Assembly: GCF_042611095.1 (NCBI RefSeq)
Contig: NZ_JBHFPV010000001.1
Location: forward strand, 62,001-126,000
Direction: 5' to 3'
DNA: 64,000 nucleotides
From: Meishania litoralis
Lineage (GTDB): Bacteria > Bacteroidota > Bacteroidia > Flavobacteriales > Flavobacteriaceae
The notes beneath the pieces are model-generated. The model saw only the letters and a program-made list of their open reading frames with translations. It did no database searches and was not told where the DNA came from. Positions 41,762-50,233 of the stretch are shown one piece after another (positions within the stretch are counted from its first letter, which is position 1; the number at the start of each line of letters is the position of its first letter). A program made the translations under genes and the position numbers.

Positions 41762-42322
41762 ATGAAGTTTTTAAAATGGTTTTTGATCGTAATCGTAGCC
41801 TTGGCCCTACTTTTCTTTACTGTGGGCAAACCCTATCTGCAGGAACAGACAAAAAAACATAGTCCAGAAAAAGTGTCGACCTACACCAAAAATGGAATGG
41901 ACCTGGCCGTAAAATATAGCAGTCCGTTTAAAAAAGGCCGTGTCATTTTCGGAGAGTTGGTACCCTATAATACCATCTGGCGAACCGGGGCGAACGAACC
42001 GACGACCTTTACCACAGAAACCGACATTAAGATCAGCGGCAACGAACTACCCACCGGAACGTATTCAATATGGACCAAGCCCAATGCCGAAAGTTGGGTC
42101 GTTATGTTCAACAAAGAGGTTCCCGAATGGGGGGTTACCCTACTCAGCGGAGGCAAGGAAACTACCAGAAATCCCGAACAAGATGTCGTTACGGTAGAAG
42201 TACCCGCCGAAAAGTTAGCATCGCCCCAAGAAAGTTTCCTTATCGATTTTGAGGATTCCGACAAAACATACCTTACACTATCTTGGGACGAGACCAAGGT
42301 GAAAGTTCCTATTGAAAATTAG
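41762..42322 (+). CDS. DUF2911 membrane-anchored or secreted protein
   Basis: A 186-residue protein. An N-terminal hydrophobic helix (WFLIVIVALALLFFTVG) is an uncleaved anchor or signal. The DUF2911 beta-domain follows: VKYSSPFKKGRVIFGELVP, the invariant WRTGANEPTTF, LPTGTYSIWTKPN and WGVTLL. The family is widespread in Bacteroidota and has no assigned biochemical function. The MeaB gene starts 2 bp after its stop, so the two are likely cotranscribed, although no functional link is obvious. Confidence 0.85.
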   Translation: MKFLKWFLIVIVALALLFFTVGKPYLQEQTKKHSPEKVSTYTKNGMDLAVKYSSPFKKGRVIFGELVPYNTIWRTGANEPTTFTTETDIKISGNELPTGTYSIWTKPNAESWVVMFNKEVPEWGVTLLSGGKETTRNPEQDVVTVEVPAEKLASPQESFLIDFEDSDKTYLTLSWDETKVKVPIEN

Positions 42323-42324
42323 CA

Positions 42325-43371
42325 TTGGAGCCAAAAAAGAACACTGACACAAAAAATATTTCAAAGGTTCAGGAGAAACGTAAATCATCTCTCACTGAAG
42401 AAACACTCGTCGAAGCAATTCTCACCGGTGACCGAGCGGCTTTGGCAAGGGGAATTACGCTGGTTGAAAGTACCCAGGCCGAACATCATAAAAAAGCCAA
42501 TTTTTTGCTCGAGCAGTGTCTGGCAAAAAAATCCGATAGTATTCGAATTGGTATTACCGGTGTACCCGGCGTGGGCAAAAGTACCTTCATAGAGGCCTTT
42601 GGCAAACACCTTACATCGATAGGAAAAAAAGTGGCCGTTCTGGCCATCGACCCCACAAGCGCCCAAAGCAAAGGGAGCATATTAGGAGACAAGACCCGTA
42701 TGAACGAACTGGTCAAAGACCCCAACGCCTTTATACGACCTTCCCCCTCCAGTGAATCGTTGGGCGGCGTAGCTCGTAAGACCCGGGAAACAATGATCCT
42801 ATGCGAAGCTGCCGGATACAATGTCATACTTATTGAAACCGTGGGTGTAGGGCAAAGTGAAACAGCCGTACACAGTATGGTCGATTTTTTTCTGCTCTTG
42901 AAACTGGCCGGGGCCGGTGACGAACTTCAAGGCATCAAAAGGGGTATTATCGAAATGGCCGACGCCTTGGTCATCAATAAGGCCGACGGGGCGAATCGAA
43001 AAGAGGCGCATAGGGCGCAGACCGAGTTTAAAAAAGCATTGCACCTGTATCCGCCCAAGTCGAACGGGTGGATACCAAAAGTCTTGACTTGTTCGGCCTT
43101 GGAAAAAACCGGTATTACCGAGATTTGGAATATGATTCTAGAATTTGTTGCCCTCGCGAAAAAAAAGGGTCATTTCATTTCGAACAGAAAGAAACAGAAC
43201 CAAAGTTGGTTGTTGCAGACCATCGACGAAAGGTTGAAACAAGTTTTTTATTCAGATCCGAAGAACAAAAAACGCCTTGAAGAGTTGATGAACGACGTCA
43301 AGACGAACAAAATTTCCCCTTTTCAGGCCGCTGAAAAGTTATTAAGGGCCAACGAAAAAGAAAAGTCTTAA
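42325..43371 (+). CDS. meaB: Methylmalonyl-CoA mutase-associated GTPase MeaB
   Basis: A 348-residue G3E-family GTPase (also called ArgK/YgfD) that protects and reloads adenosylcobalamin in methylmalonyl-CoA mutase. P-loop GVPGVGKSTF (about residue 76), AIDPTSAQSKGSILGDKTRM, the switch region RPSPSSESLGGVARKTRE, Walker B LIETVGVGQSE and the guanine motif VINKADG are all intact. The start is TTG, directly after the DUF2911 stop; no in-frame ATG precedes the family N-terminus (SLTEETLVEAILTGDRAALA). The cobalamin adenosyltransferase at 12.5 kb serves the same enzyme. Confidence 0.94.
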   Translation: MEPKKNTDTKNISKVQEKRKSSLTEETLVEAILTGDRAALARGITLVESTQAEHHKKANFLLEQCLAKKSDSIRIGITGVPGVGKSTFIEAFGKHLTSIGKKVAVLAIDPTSAQSKGSILGDKTRMNELVKDPNAFIRPSPSSESLGGVARKTRETMILCEAAGYNVILIETVGVGQSETAVHSMVDFFLLLKLAGAGDELQGIKRGIIEMADALVINKADGANRKEAHRAQTEFKKALHLYPPKSNGWIPKVLTCSALEKTGITEIWNMILEFVALAKKKGHFISNRKKQNQSWLLQTIDERLKQVFYSDPKNKKRLEELMNDVKTNKISPFQAAEKLLRANEKEKS

Positions 43372-43405
43372 AACGCTTAACTTTGACCAACGGTAAATTC
43401 TTTTG

Positions 43406-44365
43406 ATGAGTCTTATTACACAAAGCTTACTTTCCGTAGTGGTACCCCTCTATAATGAGGAGGACAATGTGGAACTGCTGACCGAAAAAATCCATGAAAG
43501 TTTAACGGGATACAATTACCAGATTATCTATATCGATGATTTTTCAAAGGATAATACCCGTCAGGTCGTTAAAACAATGAACGACAAAAAGGTTCATCTG
43601 ATCGAGCTCAAAAAAAACTATGGTCAAAGTCTTGCCTTAGCGGCCGGTATCGACTATGCCGAGGGCGAGTTTATCATCACCATGGACGGCGACCTGCAAA
43701 ACGACCCCAGCGATATACCACAGATGTTGAATTATGCCGTAAGCGATGAATACGATGTAGTCACAGGAATACGCCAAAAAAGAAAGGATTCGCTAGTAAA
43801 AAAAATCCCGTCAAAAATTGCCAACTTTTTGGTTCGCCGTGTGACCAAACTGGATATAAAGGACAATGGCTGCGCATTGAAAGTCTTTACCAAGGATATT
43901 GCCAAAGATCTCAACCTTTATGGCGAGATGCACCGTTTTATAACATTGTTGGCCCATCTAGAAGGCGCACAGATCAAACAAGTGCCCGTAAAACATCACG
44001 CCCGCCATGCCGGGGTTTCCAAGTACGGTCTTGAGCGCGTTTTTAAGGTAGTTGCCGACATGATGCTTTTGCTCTTCATACGCAAGTACTTTCAAAGGCC
44101 CATACATCTTTTCGGTATTTTTGGGTTCCTTTTGATATTGCTCGGCGTTCTGATAAATGTTTACCTGCTTTTCGTAAAATTTTATTTTGGAGAGGATATC
44201 GGCAATCGACCCTTGTTGATATTCGGACTCATGTTCATTCTCGCAGGCATTCAGCTATTTACAATTGGCATTGTCATGGAACTTTTGATACGCACCTATT
44301 ATGAGTCTCAGAACAAAAGACCGTATCGCATCAAAAAAGTGACCGTTGGTGGCAAATCGTCGTAA
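43406..44365 (+). CDS. Family 2 glycosyltransferase, polyprenyl-phosphate sugar synthase type
   Basis: A 319-residue enzyme from ATG 43406 (a TTG precedes it by one codon). The GT2 domain has VVPLYNEEDNVELL, DDFSKDNT and the metal-binding MDGDLQND. A membrane-associated C-terminal part follows with two helices (HLFGIFGFLLILLGVLINVY, LLIFGLMFILAGIQLFTIGI). This is the layout of ArnC/GtrB/DPM1-like enzymes that transfer a sugar from a nucleotide to undecaprenyl phosphate on the cytosolic face. It overlaps the flippase-like gene by 20 bp, and a GT39 transferase and PAP2 phosphatase follow on the other strand, which fits a lipid-linked sugar pathway. Confidence 0.9.
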   Translation: MSLITQSLLSVVVPLYNEEDNVELLTEKIHESLTGYNYQIIYIDDFSKDNTRQVVKTMNDKKVHLIELKKNYGQSLALAAGIDYAEGEFIITMDGDLQNDPSDIPQMLNYAVSDEYDVVTGIRQKRKDSLVKKIPSKIANFLVRRVTKLDIKDNGCALKVFTKDIAKDLNLYGEMHRFITLLAHLEGAQIKQVPVKHHARHAGVSKYGLERVFKVVADMMLLLFIRKYFQRPIHLFGIFGFLLILLGVLINVYLLFVKFYFGEDIGNRPLLIFGLMFILAGIQLFTIGIVMELLIRTYYESQNKRPYRIKKVTVGGKSS

Positions 44366-45239
44366 AAAGCTCATCAGCATTTTGAAAATCGCCATCAGTG
44401 CGATACTCGTCTATTTTATTTTTACAAAGGTCGATTTCGCCGAAGTATGGACCATACTTAAAAGAACGAATCCTTTTTACTTCTTTTTGGCCGCCATTCT
44501 TTTCGTTCTGTCAAAGATGATCGCGGCCTTTCGCCTTAACCTTTACTTTCATCGGTTAAAAATATTCCTGACCCAAAAAAGTAATTTGAAGCTTTATCTT
44601 TTGGGCATGTTCTACAATCTTTTTCTTCCCGGGGGAATCGGTGGAGATGCTTATAAAGGCTATTTGATCAAAAAGAAATTTGAGGTAAGTACCAAAAAGG
44701 TAATATCGGTTTTGCTGTTGGACAGACTCAGCGGATTGCTGCTTCTCTTCGTATACGCCTGCATATTGGCGACAGTTGTAGACAATCAAGATCTTCAGGG
44801 GCTCAGGCCTTGGTTCGTTGTGGCCATTCTTTTAAGTATCATATCGTTTTGGCTACTTAACAGAAGGTTTTTCAAGGATATGCTTCCAGTATTTTGGATG
44901 TCTTTTTTGCACTCGGCAATCGTGCAATTGGCGCAATTGGCCAGTGCCTATTTTATCTTGAAATCCTTGGGGATCGTATTGGACACTATCGCTTATCTAT
45001 TCATATTTCTGGTATCTTCCATTGTGTCCGTAATACCTCTAACCATTGGCGGTATAGGTAGCCGCGAAGTTACTTTTTACTACGGGGCGACCTTGTTCGG
45101 CTTGGACCAAACGAGTTCAATAAGTATAAGTATGGTCTTTTTCTTTATATCAGCGCTCGTTTCTTTTCTAGGAATTTATTACCATTTCAAGAAAGTTGAC
45201 TTAGATGTTAAGGCCGGTAACAATGAAACCAAGAATTAA
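44346..45239 (+). CDS. Lysylphosphatidylglycerol-synthase-TM family (UPF0104) membrane protein, flippase-like
   Basis: A 297-residue protein with about eight hydrophobic helices and the UPF0104 signature segments FYNLFLPGGIGGDAYKGYL and SVIPLTIGGIGSREVTFYYG. Members occur next to GT2 genes and are proposed to move polyprenyl-linked sugars or lipids across the membrane; this is inference. It starts at TTG 44346 or GTG 44349; either overlaps the end of the GT2 gene, so the two are coupled. Its stop overlaps the stop of the convergent GT39 gene (TTAA at 45236-45239). Confidence 0.85.
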   Translation: MVANRRKKLISILKIAISAILVYFIFTKVDFAEVWTILKRTNPFYFFLAAILFVLSKMIAAFRLNLYFHRLKIFLTQKSNLKLYLLGMFYNLFLPGGIGGDAYKGYLIKKKFEVSTKKVISVLLLDRLSGLLLLFVYACILATVVDNQDLQGLRPWFVVAILLSIISFWLLNRRFFKDMLPVFWMSFLHSAIVQLAQLASAYFILKSLGIVLDTIAYLFIFLVSSIVSVIPLTIGGIGSREVTFYYGATLFGLDQTSSISISMVFFFISALVSFLGIYYHFKKVDLDVKAGNNETKN

Positions 45240-46894
45240 TAAATATGCACCAAATGCATCTTGTTAAGCACTTTTTTTCTTTTGGCAGGATCCAAGAATT
45301 TGGCTTGAAGACGGGTAATCCTAAATTGCTTTTCGGTGAACTGCCGATCCCAATCGAAGCCTGATTCGTGCAGTTGCTTTAATTCCTCTTCGTTGGCATA
45401 AACCCAAACATCTTGTTTATCCTTTAATTCTTCCAAAGAAAGAATCCGTACCGGTCGTTTATTATAGAAATCGAGTGCCCAAGTATATCTTTCCGATACT
45501 TTATAAATGCCATCCACCGGAATATCGTTCTCGGCAATAGTGTTCGCCATGGTAGAGCCGGCCTGGTACTTCAACAAATTAGGATAAAAATGGAGGTTTA
45601 AAACTGCATTCAACAGTAACGAACTACAAACCGCTACCGTTATTATTCGAAAATAGTATGCCTCACGGATCAGACAATAATAAATGATAATGGCACCCGC
45701 AGCCAACACTGCAAGGTAGACCAAAGGGCCGTTAAACGGAAAGACATAAAAACAGATCAATGTCGAGGCAACAAAGACCACAGCAAGTATAAAATACTGA
45801 ATGCCCAAAAAAATCTTCAACTGTTTTATTGAGCCGTTATTACCTAGACGGTAGATGAATGAAGCCGTAAGCACGGCAAACAAAGGAATTACAATATTCA
45901 AATAATGTGGCAGCTTAAACTGGGCAAAACTGATGATCGTAAAAATCAGGGTGATTCCGCCAACGGTCAACAACTCTTTATCAAGGGACTTTCGAAATTT
46001 TTCGTTTACAAAGACCTTGATCTTTGTAAAATAGGCCAAAACTCCCAGGACCGTCCATGGTAAAAAGACCCAAAGAAACGTATGGAAAAAGAAAAAATAA
46101 TCGCTACTGTTCTTACCAATTCCCTCACCACTCATACGCTCAAAACTCTGCTCCCAAAAAATGAAGAAAATACCGCTTCTGTTTCCCCTTCCCCTTATGA
46201 TTTTTTCGGGATGCAAATCGAACTGATGATAATAGGCAAAGAGCATCGGGGCTATGGTAATCGCAAAGATTATTAATGCGGCCAACACTTTCCAATTAAA
46301 AAGGACATTAAAATTTCTACTATATGCCAAATGACAGATCAAGGGAAGGCCGATTACCACCAATGCTATCTGGCCTTTGGTGGAAAAAGCGATTCCGGCG
46401 GCGAAAGCCCCAAAAAGAACATTTTTTAAACGCTGTGTTTTTATATAGGCCGCCAATTGCCAAATGGCCAAAATAGTGAAGCCCGTAAGAACGGCATCGG
46501 TACGAACATCGATTGCGGAAAGTACAATGGTCTGGGCGGTCAAGAAGATCAACGACGCCAACTTACCTACATCTTTGTTATAAAGTAATTTTCCCAGCCC
46601 AAAGCAGCTATAGGCACCCAACAGGGTTGCCAAAATTCCAGGGATTCGATAAGCCCAGTCGTGAATGCCGAAAATCTTAAAAGACAGTGCCGCGAGCCAA
46701 TAGTGCATATGAGGTTTGTCCAAATACTCTTCAGTACCTTTAAAAAGGCTCAAGAAGTCATTCTCCTGGACCATGCGCATGGCCATCACCGCAAATTGCG
46801 CAGAATCGTTCTCGAACAGCGTCACGAACATTCCGGCACTGTAAACCAGAAAGGTCAAGAACAATAAAAACCAATACCTACGGTTAGAAATCAT
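45236..46894 (-). CDS. Family 39 glycosyltransferase (ArnT-like)
   Basis: A 552-residue integral membrane protein from ATG 46894, whose first bases overlap the PAP2 stop (ATGA). An in-frame TTG 16 codons earlier is unlikely. The GT39/ArnT features are the acidic first periplasmic loop TLFENDSAQFAVMAMRM and the DKPHMHYWLAALSFKIFG segment (compare DKPPLPYWL in ArnT), then ten or more helices and a soluble C-terminal domain. These GT-C enzymes take a sugar from a polyprenyl-phosphate donor and add it to lipid A, protein or another envelope acceptor. The GT2 gene on the opposite strand could make the donor. The acceptor is unknown. Confidence 0.88.
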   Translation of the reverse strand: MISNRRYWFLLFLTFLVYSAGMFVTLFENDSAQFAVMAMRMVQENDFLSLFKGTEEYLDKPHMHYWLAALSFKIFGIHDWAYRIPGILATLLGAYSCFGLGKLLYNKDVGKLASLIFLTAQTIVLSAIDVRTDAVLTGFTILAIWQLAAYIKTQRLKNVLFGAFAAGIAFSTKGQIALVVIGLPLICHLAYSRNFNVLFNWKVLAALIIFAITIAPMLFAYYHQFDLHPEKIIRGRGNRSGIFFIFWEQSFERMSGEGIGKNSSDYFFFFHTFLWVFLPWTVLGVLAYFTKIKVFVNEKFRKSLDKELLTVGGITLIFTIISFAQFKLPHYLNIVIPLFAVLTASFIYRLGNNGSIKQLKIFLGIQYFILAVVFVASTLICFYVFPFNGPLVYLAVLAAGAIIIYYCLIREAYYFRIITVAVCSSLLLNAVLNLHFYPNLLKYQAGSTMANTIAENDIPVDGIYKVSERYTWALDFYNKRPVRILSLEELKDKQDVWVYANEEELKQLHESGFDWDRQFTEKQFRITRLQAKFLDPAKRKKVLNKMHLVHIY

Positions 46895-47460
46895 TGGGGA
46901 AATTTCTGTTGCGCAAATATATACAACTTTGAGGCAATCCAACTTAGAAAGAGTCCGAGAAGCCCCCCAGTAAGGACATCAAGCGGAAAATGCACCCCGA
47001 TGTAAATGCGGCTATAGGCCATCAAAAAAGCCCAAGCCATCAATAAAAACCCTATGTAGCGCAACTTGCGCCTCAAGACCGCCGTGAAGAAAAAAGCAAT
47101 GGCAAAAGAATTGGCGGCATGAGCCGAAAAATAGCCGAACTTACCCCCACAGGTATCCTTCACCAATCGCATCAACAAGTTCACTTCGGGATCGTAACAA
47201 GGTCGAAGGCGCTGTACCCCATACTTGAAAAAATCGGCCAGGCCGTTTACGGCCACCACTAAAACGATTGCACTCAAAATGACCCAAAGCGTTTTTTTTG
47301 CCCCAAAATAGCGATGGGTCAAAAGAATCAACAAAATGTAAATCGGGATCGAGCTGAACTTGTTGGTGACGAACATCCAAAAACCGTCCCAAGAAGGGTT
47401 TCCCAAATTATTGAGAAAGAGAAACAGTTCTTTATCGTAACGGATGAGTTCTTCCCACAT
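46891..47460 (-). CDS. PAP2-family membrane phosphatase
   Basis: A 189-residue membrane protein from ATG 47460 (a TTG three codons earlier is possible). The three PAP2 motifs are seen: KYGVQRLRP (K-x6-RP), YFSAHAANSFA (PSGH-like, with the active-site His) and SRIYIGVHFPLD (SR-x5-H-x3-D). Five to six helices surround them. Likely activity is dephosphorylation of undecaprenyl pyrophosphate or another lipid phosphate on the periplasmic side. It is coupled to the GT39 gene downstream (4-bp overlap), and the 75-residue gene ends 5 bp before it. Confidence 0.9.
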   Translation of the reverse strand: MWEELIRYDKELFLFLNNLGNPSWDGFWMFVTNKFSSIPIYILLILLTHRYFGAKKTLWVILSAIVLVVAVNGLADFFKYGVQRLRPCYDPEVNLLMRLVKDTCGGKFGYFSAHAANSFAIAFFFTAVLRRKLRYIGFLLMAWAFLMAYSRIYIGVHFPLDVLTGGLLGLFLSWIASKLYIFAQQKFPQ

Positions 47461-47465
47461 AGCGG

Positions 47466-47693
47466 TCAATCTTCATATCGTGCCACCTCCCTGTCATAAA
47501 AATCGGTCGCGGCTTGAATCAGATTGGCGGTCTCGCCTTCAAGATCGTCCTCATCTTCCTTGGAAAAATCCTCGAACCATGTTACCTCATCATTTTCCAA
47601 ATTGATGATAAAACGCGGATATTCGGTATGGACGATGAATATGGCCTCGGGAAAATCGGTATTGTCCCCCAGAATGAATTTAGGTAACTCCAT
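47466..47693 (-). CDS. Small acidic conserved protein (75 aa), unknown function
   Basis: A soluble 75-residue protein with N-terminal strands (LPKFILGDNTDFPEAIFIVH, PRFIINLENDEVTWFED) and a very acidic helix (EDEDDLEGETANLIQAA). I believe it is conserved among Flavobacteriaceae but know no function. It overlaps the MATE gene by 14 bp upstream and sits directly before the PAP2 gene, which supports it being a real member of the operon. Confidence 0.75.
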   Translation of the reverse strand: MELPKFILGDNTDFPEAIFIVHTEYPRFIINLENDEVTWFEDFSKEDEDDLEGETANLIQAATDFYDREVARYED

Positions 47694-49056
47694 CGGTAAT
47701 CAGTTTTTTGGTCAAATAATTGAATCGAATATACAACATAATCGCCGAGGCCGTCAAACCCGATAATAAGCCAATCCAAATACCCATGCTTTTAAGTTCG
47801 GTCTCTAGGCCTAAATAATAGGAGATGGGGAAACCGATCAACCAATACGCGATAAATGTTATAAAGGTAGGAACCTTTACATCTTGTAGACCCCGCAGGG
47901 CGCCCAAAACAACAACTTGAATACCGTCTGAAATCTGAAAAAATGCAGCTATCAAAAGTAATTGGGCCGTAAGGCCGATCACCTCGGTATTGTCGGCCAG
48001 GTTGATGGCATTGTCGAGGTCGAGATACAGGGACGGAAACCAATATCTACCCAAAAGAAACCAGACCGCAAATACGATTTCGATCAAGACGGTCAGTAAA
48101 AATATCGAATGTGCAATGCGACGTAAAGCCTTATAATTTTTCAAACCCTTTTGGTTGCCGACCCGGATCATTGCGGTCACACCCAGCCCCATACCGAACA
48201 TAAACGTCATACTCGCCAAGTTCAGGGAAATCTGGTTGGCCGCCTGCGGATTCTTTCCCAAAATTCCGCTGAGCCAGATGGCCGCCGTGAATATGGCAAC
48301 CTCAAAGAACATCTGCAATGCCGAAGGAAAGCCCAAATTTATGATCTTTCGCATCACTTTCTTTTCGATTTTCTTAAGGTCGAAACCGGTAACATAGTCA
48401 TGGAACTTTCTTTTATTCTTCAGTATGAGCCAAATGTAAGCGACCATCATGCACCTCGCCACCAATGTGCCGATCGCGGCCCCTACGATTCCCAATTTTG
48501 GAAATCCGAAAGACCCGAAAATCAATAAATAGTTCAGGGTGATGTTCACAACGTTTGCAATAATGGTCGCGTACATCGGGTATTTTGTTTGTGAAAGTCC
48601 TTCAGAAAATTGCTTGAAGGCCTGAAATATGATCAATGGCACCAGCGAAATAGCGACCAGATCAAGATAGGGCATTGCCAATTCGACGACCTCTTGCGGC
48701 TGGTCCATTAAATACATCAACGGTTTGCAAAACAATATCGCCATCAACAATAACAAGCCTAAAATAGTGCATAATACAAGGCCGTGCTTCAAGGCACTTT
48801 TTGCGTTGGCCTTGTTACCGGCACCATCGGCCTCGGCAACCAATGGTGTAATCGCTGTCGAAAATCCGATTCCCAATGACATGGCAATAAAAACAAAACT
48901 GTTGCCAAGGGATACCGCGGCCAGTTCTGCCGTACCCAATTGCCCCACCATGATATTGTCGGCCAGCTGTACAATCGTGTGGCCCAACAATCCCATGATT
49001 ACGGGAAGGGACAGCTTCAAGTTATAGCGGAATTCTTTGGTATAATTTTTCAACAA
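47680..49056 (-). CDS. MATE-family multidrug efflux transporter
   Basis: A 458-residue inner-membrane protein with about twelve helices in two pseudo-symmetric halves, the NorM/MATE layout. The N-terminal half has LPVIMGLLGHTIVQLADNIMVGQLG and the second half FGMGLGVTAMIRVGNQKG, the conserved repeats of the family. It exports cations or drugs, or dedicated metabolites, in exchange for sodium or protons; the sequence does not tell which. It follows mazG by 30 bp on the same strand and overlaps the 75-residue gene, so mazG, MATE, the small protein, PAP2 and GT39 form one directional run. Confidence 0.92.
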   Translation of the reverse strand: MLKNYTKEFRYNLKLSLPVIMGLLGHTIVQLADNIMVGQLGTAELAAVSLGNSFVFIAMSLGIGFSTAITPLVAEADGAGNKANAKSALKHGLVLCTILGLLLLMAILFCKPLMYLMDQPQEVVELAMPYLDLVAISLVPLIIFQAFKQFSEGLSQTKYPMYATIIANVVNITLNYLLIFGSFGFPKLGIVGAAIGTLVARCMMVAYIWLILKNKRKFHDYVTGFDLKKIEKKVMRKIINLGFPSALQMFFEVAIFTAAIWLSGILGKNPQAANQISLNLASMTFMFGMGLGVTAMIRVGNQKGLKNYKALRRIAHSIFLLTVLIEIVFAVWFLLGRYWFPSLYLDLDNAINLADNTEVIGLTAQLLLIAAFFQISDGIQVVVLGALRGLQDVKVPTFITFIAYWLIGFPISYYLGLETELKSMGIWIGLLSGLTASAIMLYIRFNYLTKKLITDGVT

Positions 49057-49086
49057 GGTCGCCTGTCTTTAAATGAAAATATCGAT

Positions 49087-49887
49087 CTATTGTTTTGAGC
49101 TTGATTCTTGAATTTGAGCTTTTTTGGCCTCCTCCCAAAATACATCCATTTCGGCAAGGGTCATTTCTTTTAACGATTTTCCGATCTCCTTCGCCTTGCT
49201 CTCCAAATACTGAAAGCGCCTTATGAATTTTTTATTGGTACGTTCCAAGGCATTCTCGGGATCAACGTTCAAAAACCTTGCATAATTTATCATTGAGAAC
49301 AGTACATCGCCGAACTCCGATTCCATTTTTTGAGCATTGCCTGAATTGACCTCGTTTTGAAGCTCGGCCAATTCTTCCTGTACTTTTTCAAAAACTTGTT
49401 CGGGTTTTTCCCAGTCAAACCCAACGCCCGCAACTTTGTCTTGAATACGGTTGGCCTTTACCAAGGCCGGCAACCCGACCGGAACCCCCTCGAGTACACT
49501 TTTCTTACCCTCCCTTAATTTTATGTTTTCCCAATTCTGTTTTACATCCTCTTCATTTTCAACGGTTACGTCGCCGTAGATATGCGGATGTCGATTGATC
49601 AATTTTTCACAGATATCGGTGCAGACATCCGCAATATCAAAATCATTGGTCTCGGATCCGATCTTGGCGTAAAAGACAATATGCAACAGCAAATCGCCCA
49701 ATTCTTTTTTGACTTCCTCAAGGTTATTTTCCAAAATGGCATCGCCAAGTTCGTACGTTTCTTCGATCGTCAAGTGCCTCAGTGTCTGCATGGTCTGCTT
49801 TTTATCCCATGGGCACTGCTCGCGCAGCTCATCCATCACGGTCAACAGACGGTCAAAGGCCCTCAATTTTTCTTCCCTAGTGCTCAT
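49087..49887 (-). CDS. mazG: Nucleoside triphosphate pyrophosphohydrolase MazG
   Basis: A 266-residue cytosolic enzyme that hydrolyses (d)NTPs to monophosphates, including aberrant ones. Two MazG domains are visible. The first has REQCPWDKKQTMQTLRHLT and the metal-binding EExxE...ExxD pattern in TIEETYELGD and KKELGDLLLH. The second runs through VQEELAELQNEV and EFGDVLFSMINYAR. The start is the ATG at 49887, 14 bp behind a perfect -7 box. In related genomes, from memory, DUF5606 and def are close neighbours; here they lie 13 kb away. Confidence 0.94.
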   Translation of the reverse strand: MSTREEKLRAFDRLLTVMDELREQCPWDKKQTMQTLRHLTIEETYELGDAILENNLEEVKKELGDLLLHIVFYAKIGSETNDFDIADVCTDICEKLINRHPHIYGDVTVENEEDVKQNWENIKLREGKKSVLEGVPVGLPALVKANRIQDKVAGVGFDWEKPEQVFEKVQEELAELQNEVNSGNAQKMESEFGDVLFSMINYARFLNVDPENALERTNKKFIRRFQYLESKAKEIGKSLKEMTLAEMDVFWEEAKKAQIQESSSKQ

Positions 49888-49901
49888 TACATGAATTTGG
49901 G

Positions 49902-49909
49902 CAAAAGTA
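49902..49909 (-). promoter_or_regulatory. mazG promoter -7 element (TACTTTTG)
   Basis: On the minus strand TACTTTTG matches TAnnTTTG exactly and ends 14 bp before the mazG ATG, implying a leader of only about 10 nt. Confidence 0.5.
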
Positions 49910-50233
49910 CAAATCTAGCATCGTAGACCGCATTGCATTATTTAGTATTTTAGGAGGAATAAAAATCAGATGACCGATACCATTAAAATCTGCTTGTCTT
50001 TTTCCCGCTTTATCGCTACTATACCACTGTTTACGATTATTGCTGCGGTGGCACAGCCGTGGATAGCTTTCTTGAACACATTGCTATTTCTACTTTTAAA
50101 AGAGACACGGTCTACCAGCCCCAAAAACACATCGAATCCCCAAATTGATCCCCTAATAATAAACCTAATGTAATTGCAAGCTATCGTCAAAGATAATTCT
50201 ATAAAAAACGAACCGACAAAACCAATATAAACG
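49910..50233. other. Intergenic region mazG / DUF3500, doubtful small ORF
   Basis: No reliable gene. A plus-strand frame at 49970-50173 (67 codons, one hydrophobic stretch) is preceded by AGGAGGAA 12 nt upstream, but flavobacteria rarely use such sites and the protein has a low-complexity polar end. A minus-strand frame covers the same bases. Neither is supported by context. This gap is the left edge of the proposed inserted segment. Confidence 0.4.

Noticed and set aside
49970..50173. Plus-strand frame of 67 codons with an AGGAGGAA sequence upstream
   Set aside because: Flavobacteria rarely use Shine-Dalgarno sites, the spacing is long (12 nt), the product ends in low-complexity polar residues and an antisense frame competes. 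Kept only as a remark on the intergenic region.
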